Assembly (NCBI RefSeq): GCF_009498035.1 | Contig: NZ_CP034550.1 | Span: 9,300,001-9,364,000 of the forward strand | DNA length: 64,000 nt | Origin: Saccharothrix syringae | GTDB taxonomy: Bacteria; Actinomycetota; Actinomycetes; Mycobacteriales; Pseudonocardiaceae | Direction: 5' to 3' | Shown: positions 8,753 to 18,241 of the stretch, in pieces | How positions within the stretch are numbered: the first letter of the stretch is position 1 | How the letters are laid out: each line of letters starts with the position of its first letter | Made by a program: the position numbers and the translations under genes | Notes under the pieces: generated by a model | What the model was told of the DNA's origin: nothing | Databases searched by the model: none | Seen by the model: only the letters and a program-made list of their open reading frames with translations

Positions 8753-9315
8753 GCTGAACCGGGTGGTTGATCGACCCGCCGCTCGACGTTTCCGCAGGTA
8801 GAGCGAAGATGGCGGCGGTGGAGGGCGGTGGGGGAAGTTGACCGGCACCACCTCGCCGAGTGAGCCGAACCGGGCCGAAATCCACCCGAACAGCCCAACG
8901 AAATCGGGCAAAACAGCGTCTTCGGGGACTCGGGTGGGGGATCGTGGCGGGGCGGTGGTGGAAGGTGGTGGGGCGGCGGCGAGGCGACGGTGGGACGGTA
9001 GCCGGGCCGGCGGCGGAGGGCAGTCCGGGCGGGTGTCGCGGCGGCCGGGTCGTGGCGGGCGGCGGGAGCCGTCGGCCGGGTCGTGACGGGTGGCGGGGAA
9101 TAGCGGCGGCCTCGGCGGCCGGATCGTGTCGAGTCGGTGGCGGAACGTGATAGAGCCGCCGGTGGACCGGGTATCCGCAGCATTCGTGGAAACCGGCAGC
9201 GCGAAACTGTTCAATCGGTGTGGGGCGCTTCGCCCCGGTTTGACACACTGCGTGAAACGCTCACCGCCACCGCGAACCGGTCGCGGGAGGGCCGCGCCCT
9301 GCTCCAGGAGGTCGA
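8753..9315. other. Spacer between the mraZ promoter and moxR
   Basis: About 560 bp. The middle (8930-9090) is strongly G-rich on the plus strand, with GTGGCGG-like runs and no convincing codon pattern. A hairpin GGGGCG-CTT-CGCCCC lies at 9222-9236, followed at once by a perfect TTGACA (9240-9245), but no fitting -10 hexamer was found. A 60-codon ORF (9137-9319) ends overlapping the moxR start; I see no homology that I recognise and do not call it a gene. Confidence 0.5.
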
Positions 9316-10446
<1,131 letters not shown>

Positions 10447-10447
10447 C

Positions 10448-11710
10448 GTGCGGGGCGCCCTGTCCGGCCTGACCACCAGGGGCCGGTGCCTGCTCGCGGC
10501 CGGGTTCGCGGCCGGCCTCTGCGCGATCGTGCTCAACGAGCGCGACCTGCTGCGCGTGGCGGTCTTCGTGGTGGCCCTGCCGCTGCTGGCGGCGTGGCTG
10601 GCGCAGCGGGCCCGGGTGGGCCTGCACGCGAACCGGCAGCTGCACCCGAGCCGGGTCCAGGTGGGCTCGGCGGCGGACGTGCGGGTCGAGCTGCGCAGCG
10701 CCGGCCGGCTGCCCACGGGCGGCCTGCTGCTGGAGGACGCGGTGCCGTACGCGCTGGGCGCGCGCCCGCGGTTCGTGGTGGAGCGGCTGCCGCGCAACAC
10801 GGTGACCGCGCTGCGCTACCAGCTCAAGCCGGTCATGCGCGGTGTCCAGCAGGTCGGGCCGCTGCTGGCGCGGATCACCGACCCGTTCGGGCTGGCCGAG
10901 TTCGACCGGGAGATGGCCGGTCGCAGCCGGCTGGTCGTGGTGCCGCGGGTGGTGCCGCTCAACGGGCTGCCCGGCGGTTCCGGCATGGGCTCCGGCGACG
11001 ACGGCTCGATCCGGCTGCGCGCCGGGCAGGGCGAGGACGACGCCGTGGTGCGCCCGTACCGGCACGGCGACGACCTGCGGAAGGTGCACTGGCGCTCGAC
11101 CGCGCGGCGCGACGAGCTGATGGTGCGCGTGGAGGAGCGGCCGTGGCGCGGCGGCACGACCGTGCTGCTGGACCACCGGCTGGCCGCGCACCGCGGCGGC
11201 GGGCCCGGCGCGAGCCTGGAGTGGGCGGTGTCGTTCGCCGCGTCCGTCTGCCTGCACCTGCACCGGTACGGCCACCAGGTGCGCCTGGTCGGCGACGACG
11301 GCCGGGTGCTGGCGGGCGGTCCGGGCGACTCCGGGTACAGCGACGCGGTGGTGCTCGACGCGCTGGCCGCGCTCCAGCCCTCGCACCGGCGCGAACCGGC
11401 GGTGGGCGACCCCGGCGCGGGTCAGGAGGTCATCGCGGTGCTGGGCGGCTGCACACCGGCGGCGGTCGACGCGCTGGTGCGCAACCGGCCGCGCGGGATG
11501 CGCAGCCTGGCGGTGGTGCTGGACGTGGCGGCGTGGGCGTCGTCGTCGGAGGACCCGGCGCCGAGCGCGGACGACGCGCGGCAGCTGCTCGCCACCGCCG
11601 GGTGGGGCGTGGTCGTGGCGCGACCGAACACGCCGATGGGTCAGGTCTGGCAGGAGCTGTGCCACAGCGCGGGCAACCGCGGCCCGGTGGTGCGCACGGA
11701 GGTGGGCTGA
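10448..11710 (+). CDS. DUF58 domain protein (membrane-anchored, MoxR partner)
   Basis: 420 aa. Two N-terminal hydrophobic helices (about 14-32 and 36-52) and a cytoplasmic DUF58 domain whose signature VRPYRHGDDLRKVHWRSTAR occupies residues 201-220. DUF58 resembles a VWA fold; the protein is a plausible MoxR client, but its activity is not established. GTG start one base after the moxR stop; the gene is followed after 2 bp by the transglutaminase, so the three are one operon. Confidence 0.88.
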   Translation: MRGALSGLTTRGRCLLAAGFAAGLCAIVLNERDLLRVAVFVVALPLLAAWLAQRARVGLHANRQLHPSRVQVGSAADVRVELRSAGRLPTGGLLLEDAVPYALGARPRFVVERLPRNTVTALRYQLKPVMRGVQQVGPLLARITDPFGLAEFDREMAGRSRLVVVPRVVPLNGLPGGSGMGSGDDGSIRLRAGQGEDDAVVRPYRHGDDLRKVHWRSTARRDELMVRVEERPWRGGTTVLLDHRLAAHRGGGPGASLEWAVSFAASVCLHLHRYGHQVRLVGDDGRVLAGGPGDSGYSDAVVLDALAALQPSHRREPAVGDPGAGQEVIAVLGGCTPAAVDALVRNRPRGMRSLAVVLDVAAWASSSEDPAPSADDARQLLATAGWGVVVARPNTPMGQVWQELCHSAGNRGPVVRTEVG

Positions 11711-11712
11711 AG

Positions 11713-14154
11713 GTGACCGGCAGGACCGCGGTGCGACCGGGCGGCAACTGGGTGGTGAGCAGGACGCCCGCCGTCGCCGGCCTGGCGACCCTGTGCGCCG
11801 CGACCGCGCTGACGAGCGTGATCTCGGGCGTGCTGTGGCTGGTGTACCTGGCGGTGACGGTCGCCGTGGTCGGCGGGGCGGGCGTGCTGCTGCGCGCCAC
11901 CCGCAGGCTGCCGGGGCCGCTGGTGGTGGCGGGCCAGGTGTTCGCGCTGCTGTGCCTGCTGGTGACGATCTTCACGCGCAGCGGCGTGCTGGTGTTCCTG
12001 CCGGGTGCGCAGTCGCTGTCCGACCTGTTCGGCGTGCTCGGGCGGGCGCTGGAGGAGGTGCAGACCGGTGTGCCGCCGGTGCCGGACAGCCCGGCGATGC
12101 GGTGCCTGGTGATGCTGGCCATCGGCGTGGTGGCGATCGTGGTGGACGGGCTGGCCGTCGGCGCGTCGGCGCCCGCGGCGTCCGGCCTGGTGCTGCTGTG
12201 CGTGTTCGCGGTGCCGGCGTCGCTGGCCGAGGAGATGCTGCCGGCGTGGACGTTCGTGTTCGGCGCGGCCGCGTTCGCGCTGCTGCTGGCCGTGGACGGG
12301 CAGCACCGGCACGAGGCGTGGCGGGGCAGGTTGCCGGGCGGCGGGCAGAACGGCTCCGGTCCGGCGGCGACCGCGGTGGGCGCGCTGGCCGTGGTGGTCG
12401 CGCTGGTGCTCGGCGGCAGCATGACGCTGGTCGGCACGGTCGGGCGGCTGCCCGGCACCGGTGACGAGATCGGCGGCGGTTCCGGCGCGCTGGGGCTGGA
12501 CCCGATGACCGAGCTGCGCGGCATGCTGAACCAGGGTGCGACGCGGGAGATGTTCCGGGTGCGCGGGCTGCCCAGCTCGGCGTACCTGCGGGCGATGACG
12601 TTGCGCGAGTACGTGCCGAACGAGGGCTGGCAGCTCGGCGACAACCTGCCGGAGGGCGTGGCGGCGCTGGGCGCGCTGCCCGAGCAGCCGGGCGACCCCG
12701 GTGACGGCGAGGTGACCGAGGTCCAGGTCGAGCCGGTGAACTGGGTGGACAACTGGCTGCCGGTGTACGGCAGGCCGCGCGCGATCCAGGACGTGGACGA
12801 GAACTGGCGGTACGACCCCGGGCGCGGGATGGTCTACAGCGTCCGGGCGCGCAAGGCCGGGCAGTACCGGCTGGAGACGGTGCTGTCGACGCCGTCGGCG
12901 GACACGCTGCGCGGCGCGCGGGGCGACTACGACGTCGACCCGGTGTACCTGGAGGCGCCGGGCGTACCGCCGCGGGTGGCCGAGCTGGCGCGGTCGCTCG
13001 TGAACGGGTCCGGCAACCAGTTCGACCGGGCGACCGCGCTGTACCGGTACTTCACCGACGGCACGCAGGGCTTCAGCTACACCACGGAGACCGCGGAAGG
13101 CCAGGGCGTGGACGCGCTGGAGGACTTCCTGTTCAACGGCAAGCGCGGGTACTGCGAGCAGTACGCGTCGGCGATGGCGATCATGGCGCGGTCGGTCGGC
13201 ATGCCCGCGCGGGTGGCGCTCGGCTTCACCGCCGGGTTCCCGACGGAGGACTTCCAGACGATCACCACGCAGGACGCGCACGCGTGGGTGGAGATCTACT
13301 TCCCCGGCTACGGCTGGATGACCTTCGACCCGACCCCGCTGTCGGACGGCCGGGGCGTGACCCCGCCGTACATCTCGGGCCTGGAGGCCGACGACGAGGA
13401 GGACGGCTCCAGCGCCACCGCGACCACGACGACCACCACCACGGCGGCGCCGGGTGCGTCGACGTCGGCGTCGGTGCTGCCGGACGCCCAGGCCGGCGAC
13501 GGGACGGCGGACGGCGGGACGACGATCCCCGCGTGGCACCTGGTGCTGCTGGGGGTGGTGGCGGTGCTCGCGGCGCTGCTGACGTGGTTGGCGCTGGTGG
13601 GCGGCCGGGCCGGGTGGCTGATGCGCCTGCCCTGGCTGCGGCCCGCCGTGGCGGCCGCGGCGGTGGTGGCGTGGGCGGTGGTGCTGGCGCTGCTGGTGGC
13701 GCTGCTGTGGTGGCCCGCGGCGATCGCGCTGCTGGTGCTGCTGGCCGCGGCGGCGCCCGCCGGGCTGCGCGAGTGGCGGCGGCGGGTGCGGTTGCGGGCG
13801 GTGGCCGGGTTGGGGCCGGACGCCGCGGGGGCGGCCTGGCAGGAGCTGGTGGCCGAGTCGGTGGACCGCGGGACGCGGGTGCCGGGCACGGAGACCGTTC
13901 GGGTGGCCGCTCGGCGGTTGGTCAAGGCGCACAACCTGGACGAGCAGGGGCGGGACGGGTTGCGCGCGGTGGTCGGTGCGGTGGAGCGGGCCTGGTACAG
14001 CGCTCGGGCGGAGGCGGACCCTGCTCTGCCCCGGGCTGTGGCGGACGTGCGGGCCAGTTTGAGCCGGAACGCGCCGTTGGCCTTGCGGGCGAAGGTGTTG
14101 CCGCGGTCGGTGCTGCAGCCCCGGGCTCCGGGGGAGAACGACACCAACGAGTGA
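11713..14154 (+). CDS. TgpA-like membrane transglutaminase
   Basis: 813 aa. N-terminal DUF3488-type region with several membrane helices (about 20-260), an extracytoplasmic transglutaminase-like domain, a Thr-rich linker (TTTTTTT near 575), another membrane helix pair (about 605-690) and a cytoplasmic tail. The Cys-His-Asp triad is visible: C481 in KRGYCEQYASAMA, H523 in DAHAWVEIYFPG, D539 in MTFDPTP. It likely acts on or outside the cell surface; the true reaction is not known for this group. GTG start 2 bp after the DUF58 stop. Last gene of the moxR operon. Confidence 0.9.
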   Translation: MTGRTAVRPGGNWVVSRTPAVAGLATLCAATALTSVISGVLWLVYLAVTVAVVGGAGVLLRATRRLPGPLVVAGQVFALLCLLVTIFTRSGVLVFLPGAQSLSDLFGVLGRALEEVQTGVPPVPDSPAMRCLVMLAIGVVAIVVDGLAVGASAPAASGLVLLCVFAVPASLAEEMLPAWTFVFGAAAFALLLAVDGQHRHEAWRGRLPGGGQNGSGPAATAVGALAVVVALVLGGSMTLVGTVGRLPGTGDEIGGGSGALGLDPMTELRGMLNQGATREMFRVRGLPSSAYLRAMTLREYVPNEGWQLGDNLPEGVAALGALPEQPGDPGDGEVTEVQVEPVNWVDNWLPVYGRPRAIQDVDENWRYDPGRGMVYSVRARKAGQYRLETVLSTPSADTLRGARGDYDVDPVYLEAPGVPPRVAELARSLVNGSGNQFDRATALYRYFTDGTQGFSYTTETAEGQGVDALEDFLFNGKRGYCEQYASAMAIMARSVGMPARVALGFTAGFPTEDFQTITTQDAHAWVEIYFPGYGWMTFDPTPLSDGRGVTPPYISGLEADDEEDGSSATATTTTTTTAAPGASTSASVLPDAQAGDGTADGGTTIPAWHLVLLGVVAVLAALLTWLALVGGRAGWLMRLPWLRPAVAAAAVVAWAVVLALLVALLWWPAAIALLVLLAAAAPAGLREWRRRVRLRAVAGLGPDAAGAAWQELVAESVDRGTRVPGTETVRVAARRLVKAHNLDEQGRDGLRAVVGAVERAWYSARAEADPALPRAVADVRASLSRNAPLALRAKVLPRSVLQPRAPGENDTNE

Positions 14155-14169
14155 TTTTGGGAAGTGGGT

Positions 14170-14203
14170 CGGCCCCCGGTGCCCTGGTGGGTGGCGGGGG
14201 CCG
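14170..14203 (+). terminator. Hairpin ending the moxR operon
   Basis: CGGCCCCCG (14170-14178) pairs with CGGGGGCCG (14195-14203), 16-nt loop, starting 16 bp after the transglutaminase stop. No U-tract, as usual in high-GC actinobacteria. Confidence 0.55.
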
Positions 14204-14690
14204 GTTCAGTTTCGGGTGGTGCTGCGGGGCGCGGGAGCCTGGTCGCGGGGACGGCTGACGGGCGGCAGCTCACGAACGGCAGCTCACGGACGGCGGCTCA
14301 CGGACGGCCGGTGGTGGCTGGCCGGTGATGGCTGGCGGCTCGCGGGAGGTGGGTCGCCGCTGCCCGGTGGCGGCTGGCAAGTGGCAGCTCACGCGGGCGG
14401 CGGGCGGCGGCCGGCCACTGGCAGGCGGCGGCTCTCGGGAGGCAGGCAGTGCCTAGCCGGTGGCGGGCGGCGGCTCACGGGCGGCGGGCGGCCAGTGGCA
14501 GGTAGCGGCTCTCGGGAGGCAGGCAACGGCTAGCAGATGGCGGGAGGCGGCTCTCGGACGACCGGGCGGCGGGCGGCCAGTGGCAGGCGGCGGCTCCCAG
14601 GAGGCGGGCAGCGGCCAGCCGGTGGCGGGAGGCGGCTCACGGGTGGTGGCGGCTCGCGGGTCACCGGAGTGGCCGGCAGGCGGCGCACAA
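14204..14690. repeat. GC-rich imperfect tandem repeats, no gene
   Basis: About 490 bp of degenerate repeats built from GCGGCTCACGG, GGCGGGCGGCCAGTGGCAGG and GCGGCTCTCGGGAGGCAGGC, recurring roughly every 25-60 bp. ORFs cross it in several frames on both strands only because stops are rare. I see no codon bias, ribosome site or known motif. It lies between convergent transcription units. Confidence 0.65.
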
Positions 14691-14695
14691 CACCG

Positions 14696-14731
14696 CACGG
14701 CCCGCCCCGTGGTGCTCGGGGGCGGGCCGTG
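14696..14731. terminator. Strong bidirectional hairpin before DUF3040
   Basis: Perfect 13-bp stem: CACGGCCCGCCCC (14696-14708) and GGGGCGGGCCGTG (14719-14731), 10-nt loop. It lies 30 bp beyond the stop of the minus-strand DUF3040 gene and downstream of the plus-strand operon, so it can end transcripts from both sides. Confidence 0.7.
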
Positions 14732-14761
14732 TGCGTTGTTCTGATCGGGCTGTTACGCGGA

Positions 14762-15145
14762 CTACTCGTCCTCGAAACGGCGACGGAAACGTTCTTCCAT
14801 CTTCTGTGAGAACGAGCTGCGGCTGTGCCGGCTCCCCTCCTCGCTGGGCTCCTCGGCACCCTGGTCACCACGACGCAGCGTCGTCACGGTGAGCAGCACG
14901 CCGAAGAACATCAACAGGAAGCCGACGACGCTCACCACCGGGATACCAGCGAGCTTCGGCAACATCACACCTGTCACCAGCAACGCCACACCCACGGCGA
15001 ACAACGCGATGCCCTGGATGCGACGACGACGGGACGGTTTGCGCAACTTGGCGCCGCGCACGGTGGATGCGAACTTCGGGTCCTCGGCGTAGAGCGCGCG
15101 CTCGATCTGGTCGAGCAGTCGCTGCTCGTGCTCGGAGAGTGGCAT
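14762..15145 (-). CDS. DUF3040 membrane protein
   Basis: 127 aa, a small actinobacterial family (M. tuberculosis has one, Rv2169c, near its own dcw cluster). Opens with the family hallmark MPLSEHEQRLLDQIERALYAEDPKFAS, followed by a basic patch and two membrane helices (about 46-60 and 68-88), then a charged tail. GGAGGAGG ribosome site in front of ATG. Function unknown. It probably has its own promoter; the 450 bp upstream carry hairpins but no clear hexamers. Confidence 0.9.
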   Translation of the reverse strand: MPLSEHEQRLLDQIERALYAEDPKFASTVRGAKLRKPSRRRRIQGIALFAVGVALLVTGVMLPKLAGIPVVSVVGFLLMFFGVLLTVTTLRRGDQGAEEPSEEGSRHSRSSFSQKMEERFRRRFEDE

Positions 15146-15696
15146 GGCTCCTCCTCCGGCACAGCGGTCGCGGGCGCCGGGTAATCACGGTTGCCGCCGG
15201 TCCCGGCGGACGCCCCGCCCGGGGGGCGTCACAACCAGGATACGATTTGGGAGGCTCGCCGACTACCCAGTCCGTGCCCCTAAGCGGTTCGTTAGGTCAC
15301 CATCATCCTCACGGGTCAACGGTCAGACCTTCGTGAGGTCGTACATCCCTCCTCCTCGTGCCACCCGCCAGATCAACTGTCAAGAGGCCGTGAGGGGCCT
15401 CGGTGGTGCTCCGGGCGCCCGGCATCCCGTGTTCCCGAGCCGTTCACCTGCGGGTTCGGGATCACGTACGGTCCGGCCCGGTGCGGCGGGACGGGGGGCG
15501 CGTCGGTGCTGCCGCCGGGTCGGGGCGGTCGCCGGGCCGGCTGGGGCCGCCGCTAACTCCGCTCGGTTGTCGACTCCTCCCGATCGCTAAATTCGCCCGA
15601 TAGCTGAACCGGTCCCGGGCTGCCGGCTCGGTCCGGTCGTGGAACCGGCCCCGGAGGTCGGTTCAACGCGGTCGTGGAACCGGCGCCGGAGCCGGC
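15146..15696. other. Spacer upstream of DUF3040 and downstream of the AbiEi-like gene
   Basis: About 550 bp. Two adjacent GC hairpins lie at 15194-15230 (CCGCCGG/CCGGCGG, then GACGCCCC/GGGGCGTC) and a small palindrome GACCTTCGTGAGGTC near 15327. The stretch 15240-15370 is less GC-rich than its surroundings and probably contains the DUF3040 promoter, which I cannot place. No coding region is supported. Confidence 0.5.
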
Positions 15697-16659
15697 TCAA
15701 TCCGGTCGCCAACCCGCAACCGCCGCCAATGCGAGGCCGCCGACGCGGGTGGGGCGCGCTCGGGCTGTCGCAAGCCTGAGCCCGCCGCCGGCTCGGTCCC
15801 GCTGCCGGTCCAGGGCCGTTGTCAGGGCGGGGTCGCTGACGGTTCGGTCCCGCCGCCAACCCAGGGCCGCTGTCGGGGCGGGGTCGCTGACGGCTCGGTC
15901 CCGCCGCCAACCCAGGGCCGTTGTCGAGGCGGGGCCGCTGCCGGTTCGGTCCCGCCGCCAACCCAGGACCGCTGTCGGAGTGGGATCGCTTCCGGCTCGG
16001 TCCCGCTGCCGGGTGGGGGTGGTCATCGGGGTGGCTGAACCGGTTGAGCCGGGCGGCTTGACCACACCGGTTGAGCCGGGCGGCCTGGCCAGTTCGGCCA
16101 GGGCCTGCCTGGCCGGCTCCGGGCCCCTGGACAGCAGCAGCCTCAGTTCGGCGACCCTCGCACCGCCCCGGTGGACGGCCTCCGCCAGGACCGCCCGGAT
16201 CTCGTCCGGGCGGTCCAGCAACCTGACCGCGTCGGCGGCCGCCCGGGCCGGGGGTGCCACCGGGAAGCCCCCGCGCAGTTCCGGTACGGGCGGGTACCGG
16301 GTTCGGGTCACTCGTACGCGTGATGTCGACTCGACCTGCCGGTCGGCCAGGACGTGGACCGGGCCGGTGGCGGTGAGGACGCGCATCCCGTGCAGTTGGA
16401 GCGCGTCCCGGCCCGTCAGCACGGCTCCGGCTCCCGCGTAGCGCAGTGCCGCCTGCACGAGTTGCGCCCTTGTCGGTGGTGCGCTGGACAGGAGGAGCAC
16501 GCCGGGCAGCAGGGGTCGCCACAGTCCGCGAGGGCGGCAGCGGGTGATCAGGTCTTCGCTGGTCAGGCCCAGGGCGAGCAGGTCGGAGGTGGTGGTCACC
16601 CGGTGTGGGAGGAGGGTGGCCAGGGCGGTCAGGTCGATGGTGGCGCGGTCGGTGTTCAT
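15697..16659 (-). CDS. AbiEi-like winged-helix protein with a tandem-repeat C-terminus
   Basis: 320 aa from ATG at 16659. The N-terminal 200 residues look like the AbiEi-type antitoxin/DUF559-associated proteins common in actinobacteria: LLPHRVTTTSDLLALGLT, then CRPRGLWRPLLPGVLL, then GAVLTGRDALQLHGMR. Many relatives end in a DUF559 (Vsr-like) nuclease domain. Here that region is replaced by about five copies of a 17-residue unit GWRRDRxxSxPAxTxAL encoded by 51-bp tandem repeats. No AbiEii-type toxin gene is adjacent, so it is not a recognisable toxin-antitoxin pair. It may be an eroded gene; frame is kept through the repeats. Confidence 0.6.
   Translation of the reverse strand: MNTDRATIDLTALATLLPHRVTTTSDLLALGLTSEDLITRCRPRGLWRPLLPGVLLLSSAPPTRAQLVQAALRYAGAGAVLTGRDALQLHGMRVLTATGPVHVLADRQVESTSRVRVTRTRYPPVPELRGGFPVAPPARAAADAVRLLDRPDEIRAVLAEAVHRGGARVAELRLLLSRGPEPARQALAELARPPGSTGVVKPPGSTGSATPMTTPTRQRDRAGSDPTPTAVLGWRRDRTGSGPASTTALGWRRDRAVSDPAPTAALGWRRDRTVSDPALTTALDRQRDRAGGGLRLATARARPTRVGGLALAAVAGWRPD
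15812..16015. repeat. 51-bp in-frame tandem repeat
   Basis: Units start at 15812, 15863, 15914 and 15965 (the last partial), each about 90% alike, with a weaker copy before 15812. 51 bp is 17 codons, so copy-number change would keep the reading frame of the minus-strand gene. Confidence 0.85.
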
Positions 16660-16816
16660 GTCTTCACGATCGACCTTCCGAGGGCTTTGGTCGACCGTCG
16701 GATCGGGATCTGTGGACAACTCGGAAAAGGCCCCCTGCGGACCCCGGTCGGGATCCACAGGGGGCCGGTCCGCGGTGGGCACCCCTCGCTGTCCACCGCC
16801 GTCCTTCAGCGCCCCG

Positions 16817-17098
16817 TCACCGTGCCGCGTGCGCTACTGGCGGACTGGGCTCTTCCCGGCGCCGGCGCTCCACCTCCCGTGAGCGGTGGGCGGAGCGCAC
16901 GTCGTGCCACGCGTCGTACATCGCGATCACGCCTCCCGCCAGCACCAGGGCCACGGCGGCGGCCAGCGGGCCGCGGGCGTCCGTCTCGACGAGCACCACG
17001 ACCGCCGCCCACAGCTGGACCGCGGTGAAGACCAGCGTGCAGGCGAGGCGTTCGGCGAACCGTCGGCGGGACTTGGCGGGTTCCTCGTTCTGGTTCAT
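16817..17098 (-). CDS. Small two-helix membrane protein
   Basis: 93 aa. Charged N-terminus (1-16), two membrane helices (about 19-37 and 44-60) joined by VETDARG, and a strongly basic C-terminal tail (HRSREVERRRREEP). GAGGGGG ribosome site before ATG at 17098. Not recognised beyond 'DUF-like small membrane protein'. It lies downstream of the Crp/Fnr-type gene on the same strand with a 95-bp gap, so co-expression is possible. Confidence 0.6.
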   Translation of the reverse strand: MNQNEEPAKSRRRFAERLACTLVFTAVQLWAAVVVLVETDARGPLAAAVALVLAGGVIAMYDAWHDVRSAHRSREVERRRREEPSPPVAHAAR

Positions 17099-17193
17099 CT
17101 TTCCCCCTCTGAGCAGGTCCGACAGCTCATTTGTAGGGGGTTCGCCGCCGGAGTTCTGCGTCAGATGACGCACAACGGGAATTCGGGCGGGAA

Positions 17194-17835
17194 TCAGTTG
17201 GTGAAGTCGTAGAGCCGGCTCACGTGGTGTATCTCGATCTTCCGCCGGCCGGTGCTGATGATGCCCTCCTCGCGCAGCGAGCGCAGCACCCTGACCAGCG
17301 ACTCGCGGGACGTCCCGGCGATCCCGGCCAGCTCCTCCTGGCTCAGCGCGATCGCGCCCTGGTCGGCGATGCCGCGCCGCAGCGCCACGTCGATCAGGAC
17401 GGCGGCCACCCGCTGGGTCGCGGTGCCGCTGATCTGCACCCGCTGCCGGTCGGTGTCGCGCTGACGGGACACCACCACGGTCAGCACCGCCCACGCGATG
17501 CGCGGGTAGCGCTGGCACAGGGTGGCGAACGACGGCGCCGACAGGACCAGCGCCCGCACCCCGCCCAGGGCCCGGACGGTCGCCGAGCGCGGTCGGCCGT
17601 CCACGGCGGAGCGCTCGCCCACGATGTCACCGGCGCCGCGGACCGCCAGCACCTTCTCGTGCCCGCCCGCGGTCGTGGCGGTCACGCGGAGCAGGCCGCG
17701 GCGGATCACCAGCACGTGGCGGGTGACCTCGCCCTCCAGGCACACCACGGCGCCGGGCGGGTAGTCGCGTTCCGCGCCCGTGTCGACGAGCACCTCGTGC
17801 TCGGCGGGCGTGAGGAGGCCCCAGAACCGGTCCAC
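17194..17835 (-). CDS. Crp/Fnr-family transcriptional regulator
   Basis: 213 aa. N-terminal cyclic-nucleotide-binding fold (about 5-115) with DIVGERSAVDGRPRSATVRAL, close to the cAMP-pocket consensus GExxx..RxAxV; C-terminal winged helix (about 135-213) with LSQEELAGIAGTSRESLVRVLRSL as the HTH. No Cys cluster for an Fe-S centre, so it is Crp-like more than Fnr-like. GTG at 17835 chosen because the protein then begins at the domain; upstream in-frame sequence is low complexity. No target can be named. Confidence 0.88.
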   Translation of the reverse strand: MDRFWGLLTPAEHEVLVDTGAERDYPPGAVVCLEGEVTRHVLVIRRGLLRVTATTAGGHEKVLAVRGAGDIVGERSAVDGRPRSATVRALGGVRALVLSAPSFATLCQRYPRIAWAVLTVVVSRQRDTDRQRVQISGTATQRVAAVLIDVALRRGIADQGAIALSQEELAGIAGTSRESLVRVLRSLREEGIISTGRRKIEIHHVSRLYDFTN

Positions 17836-17939
17836 GCGACCAGCGTGCCCAAAGATCGTCGGCGGCGGGGTGAACCGGCCCCCCAACCACCCGAACGGCC
17901 CGGTCAGTGGCGTCCCCGAGGTGCGCCGGAGGGTGACTG

Positions 17940-18135
17940 CCCGGTGACGGAGGACAGGAGGACAGAGGGCGGAGGGCGGAGGGCGGAGGGCGGAGGTTGG
18001 CTGCGGGCCGGCGGGGGCGGCCGGCGGGGGCGGGGGTCGACTGGCGGGGTCGGGGGTCGACTGGCGGGGGCGGGGGGCGACTGGCGGGGTCGGGGGGCGA
18101 CTGGCGGGGTCGGCCGCGGGCTGCCAGGTGTCGGG
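17940..18135. repeat. G-rich tandem repeats
   Basis: Four or five copies of the heptamer GGCGGAG (about 17965-17998) followed by five to six copies of a unit close to GGGGTCGACTGGCGG (about 18030-18110). The plus strand carries many runs of four to six G. The spacer (17836-18241) lies between the 5' end of the Crp-like gene and the 3' end of dinB and holds no supported gene. Confidence 0.7.
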
Positions 18136-18241
18136 GTCGGCCGGCGGAGGGCGGCTGTGAAGGCTGGTCACCGTCGGCATCGGCCCCGCTGGACGGGCAC
18201 CGGGTCGCCGGACGCGCCAGGCCGAAAAAACGCTCCCCCGC

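Noticed and set aside
9240..9245. Perfect TTGACA upstream of moxR as a promoter
   Set aside because: No -10 element at 15-19 bp; kept only as a note in the spacer.
14204..14690. Overlapping ORFs in the GC-rich repeat region
   Set aside because: Same low-complexity peptide in several frames and both strands; repeat composition, not coding.
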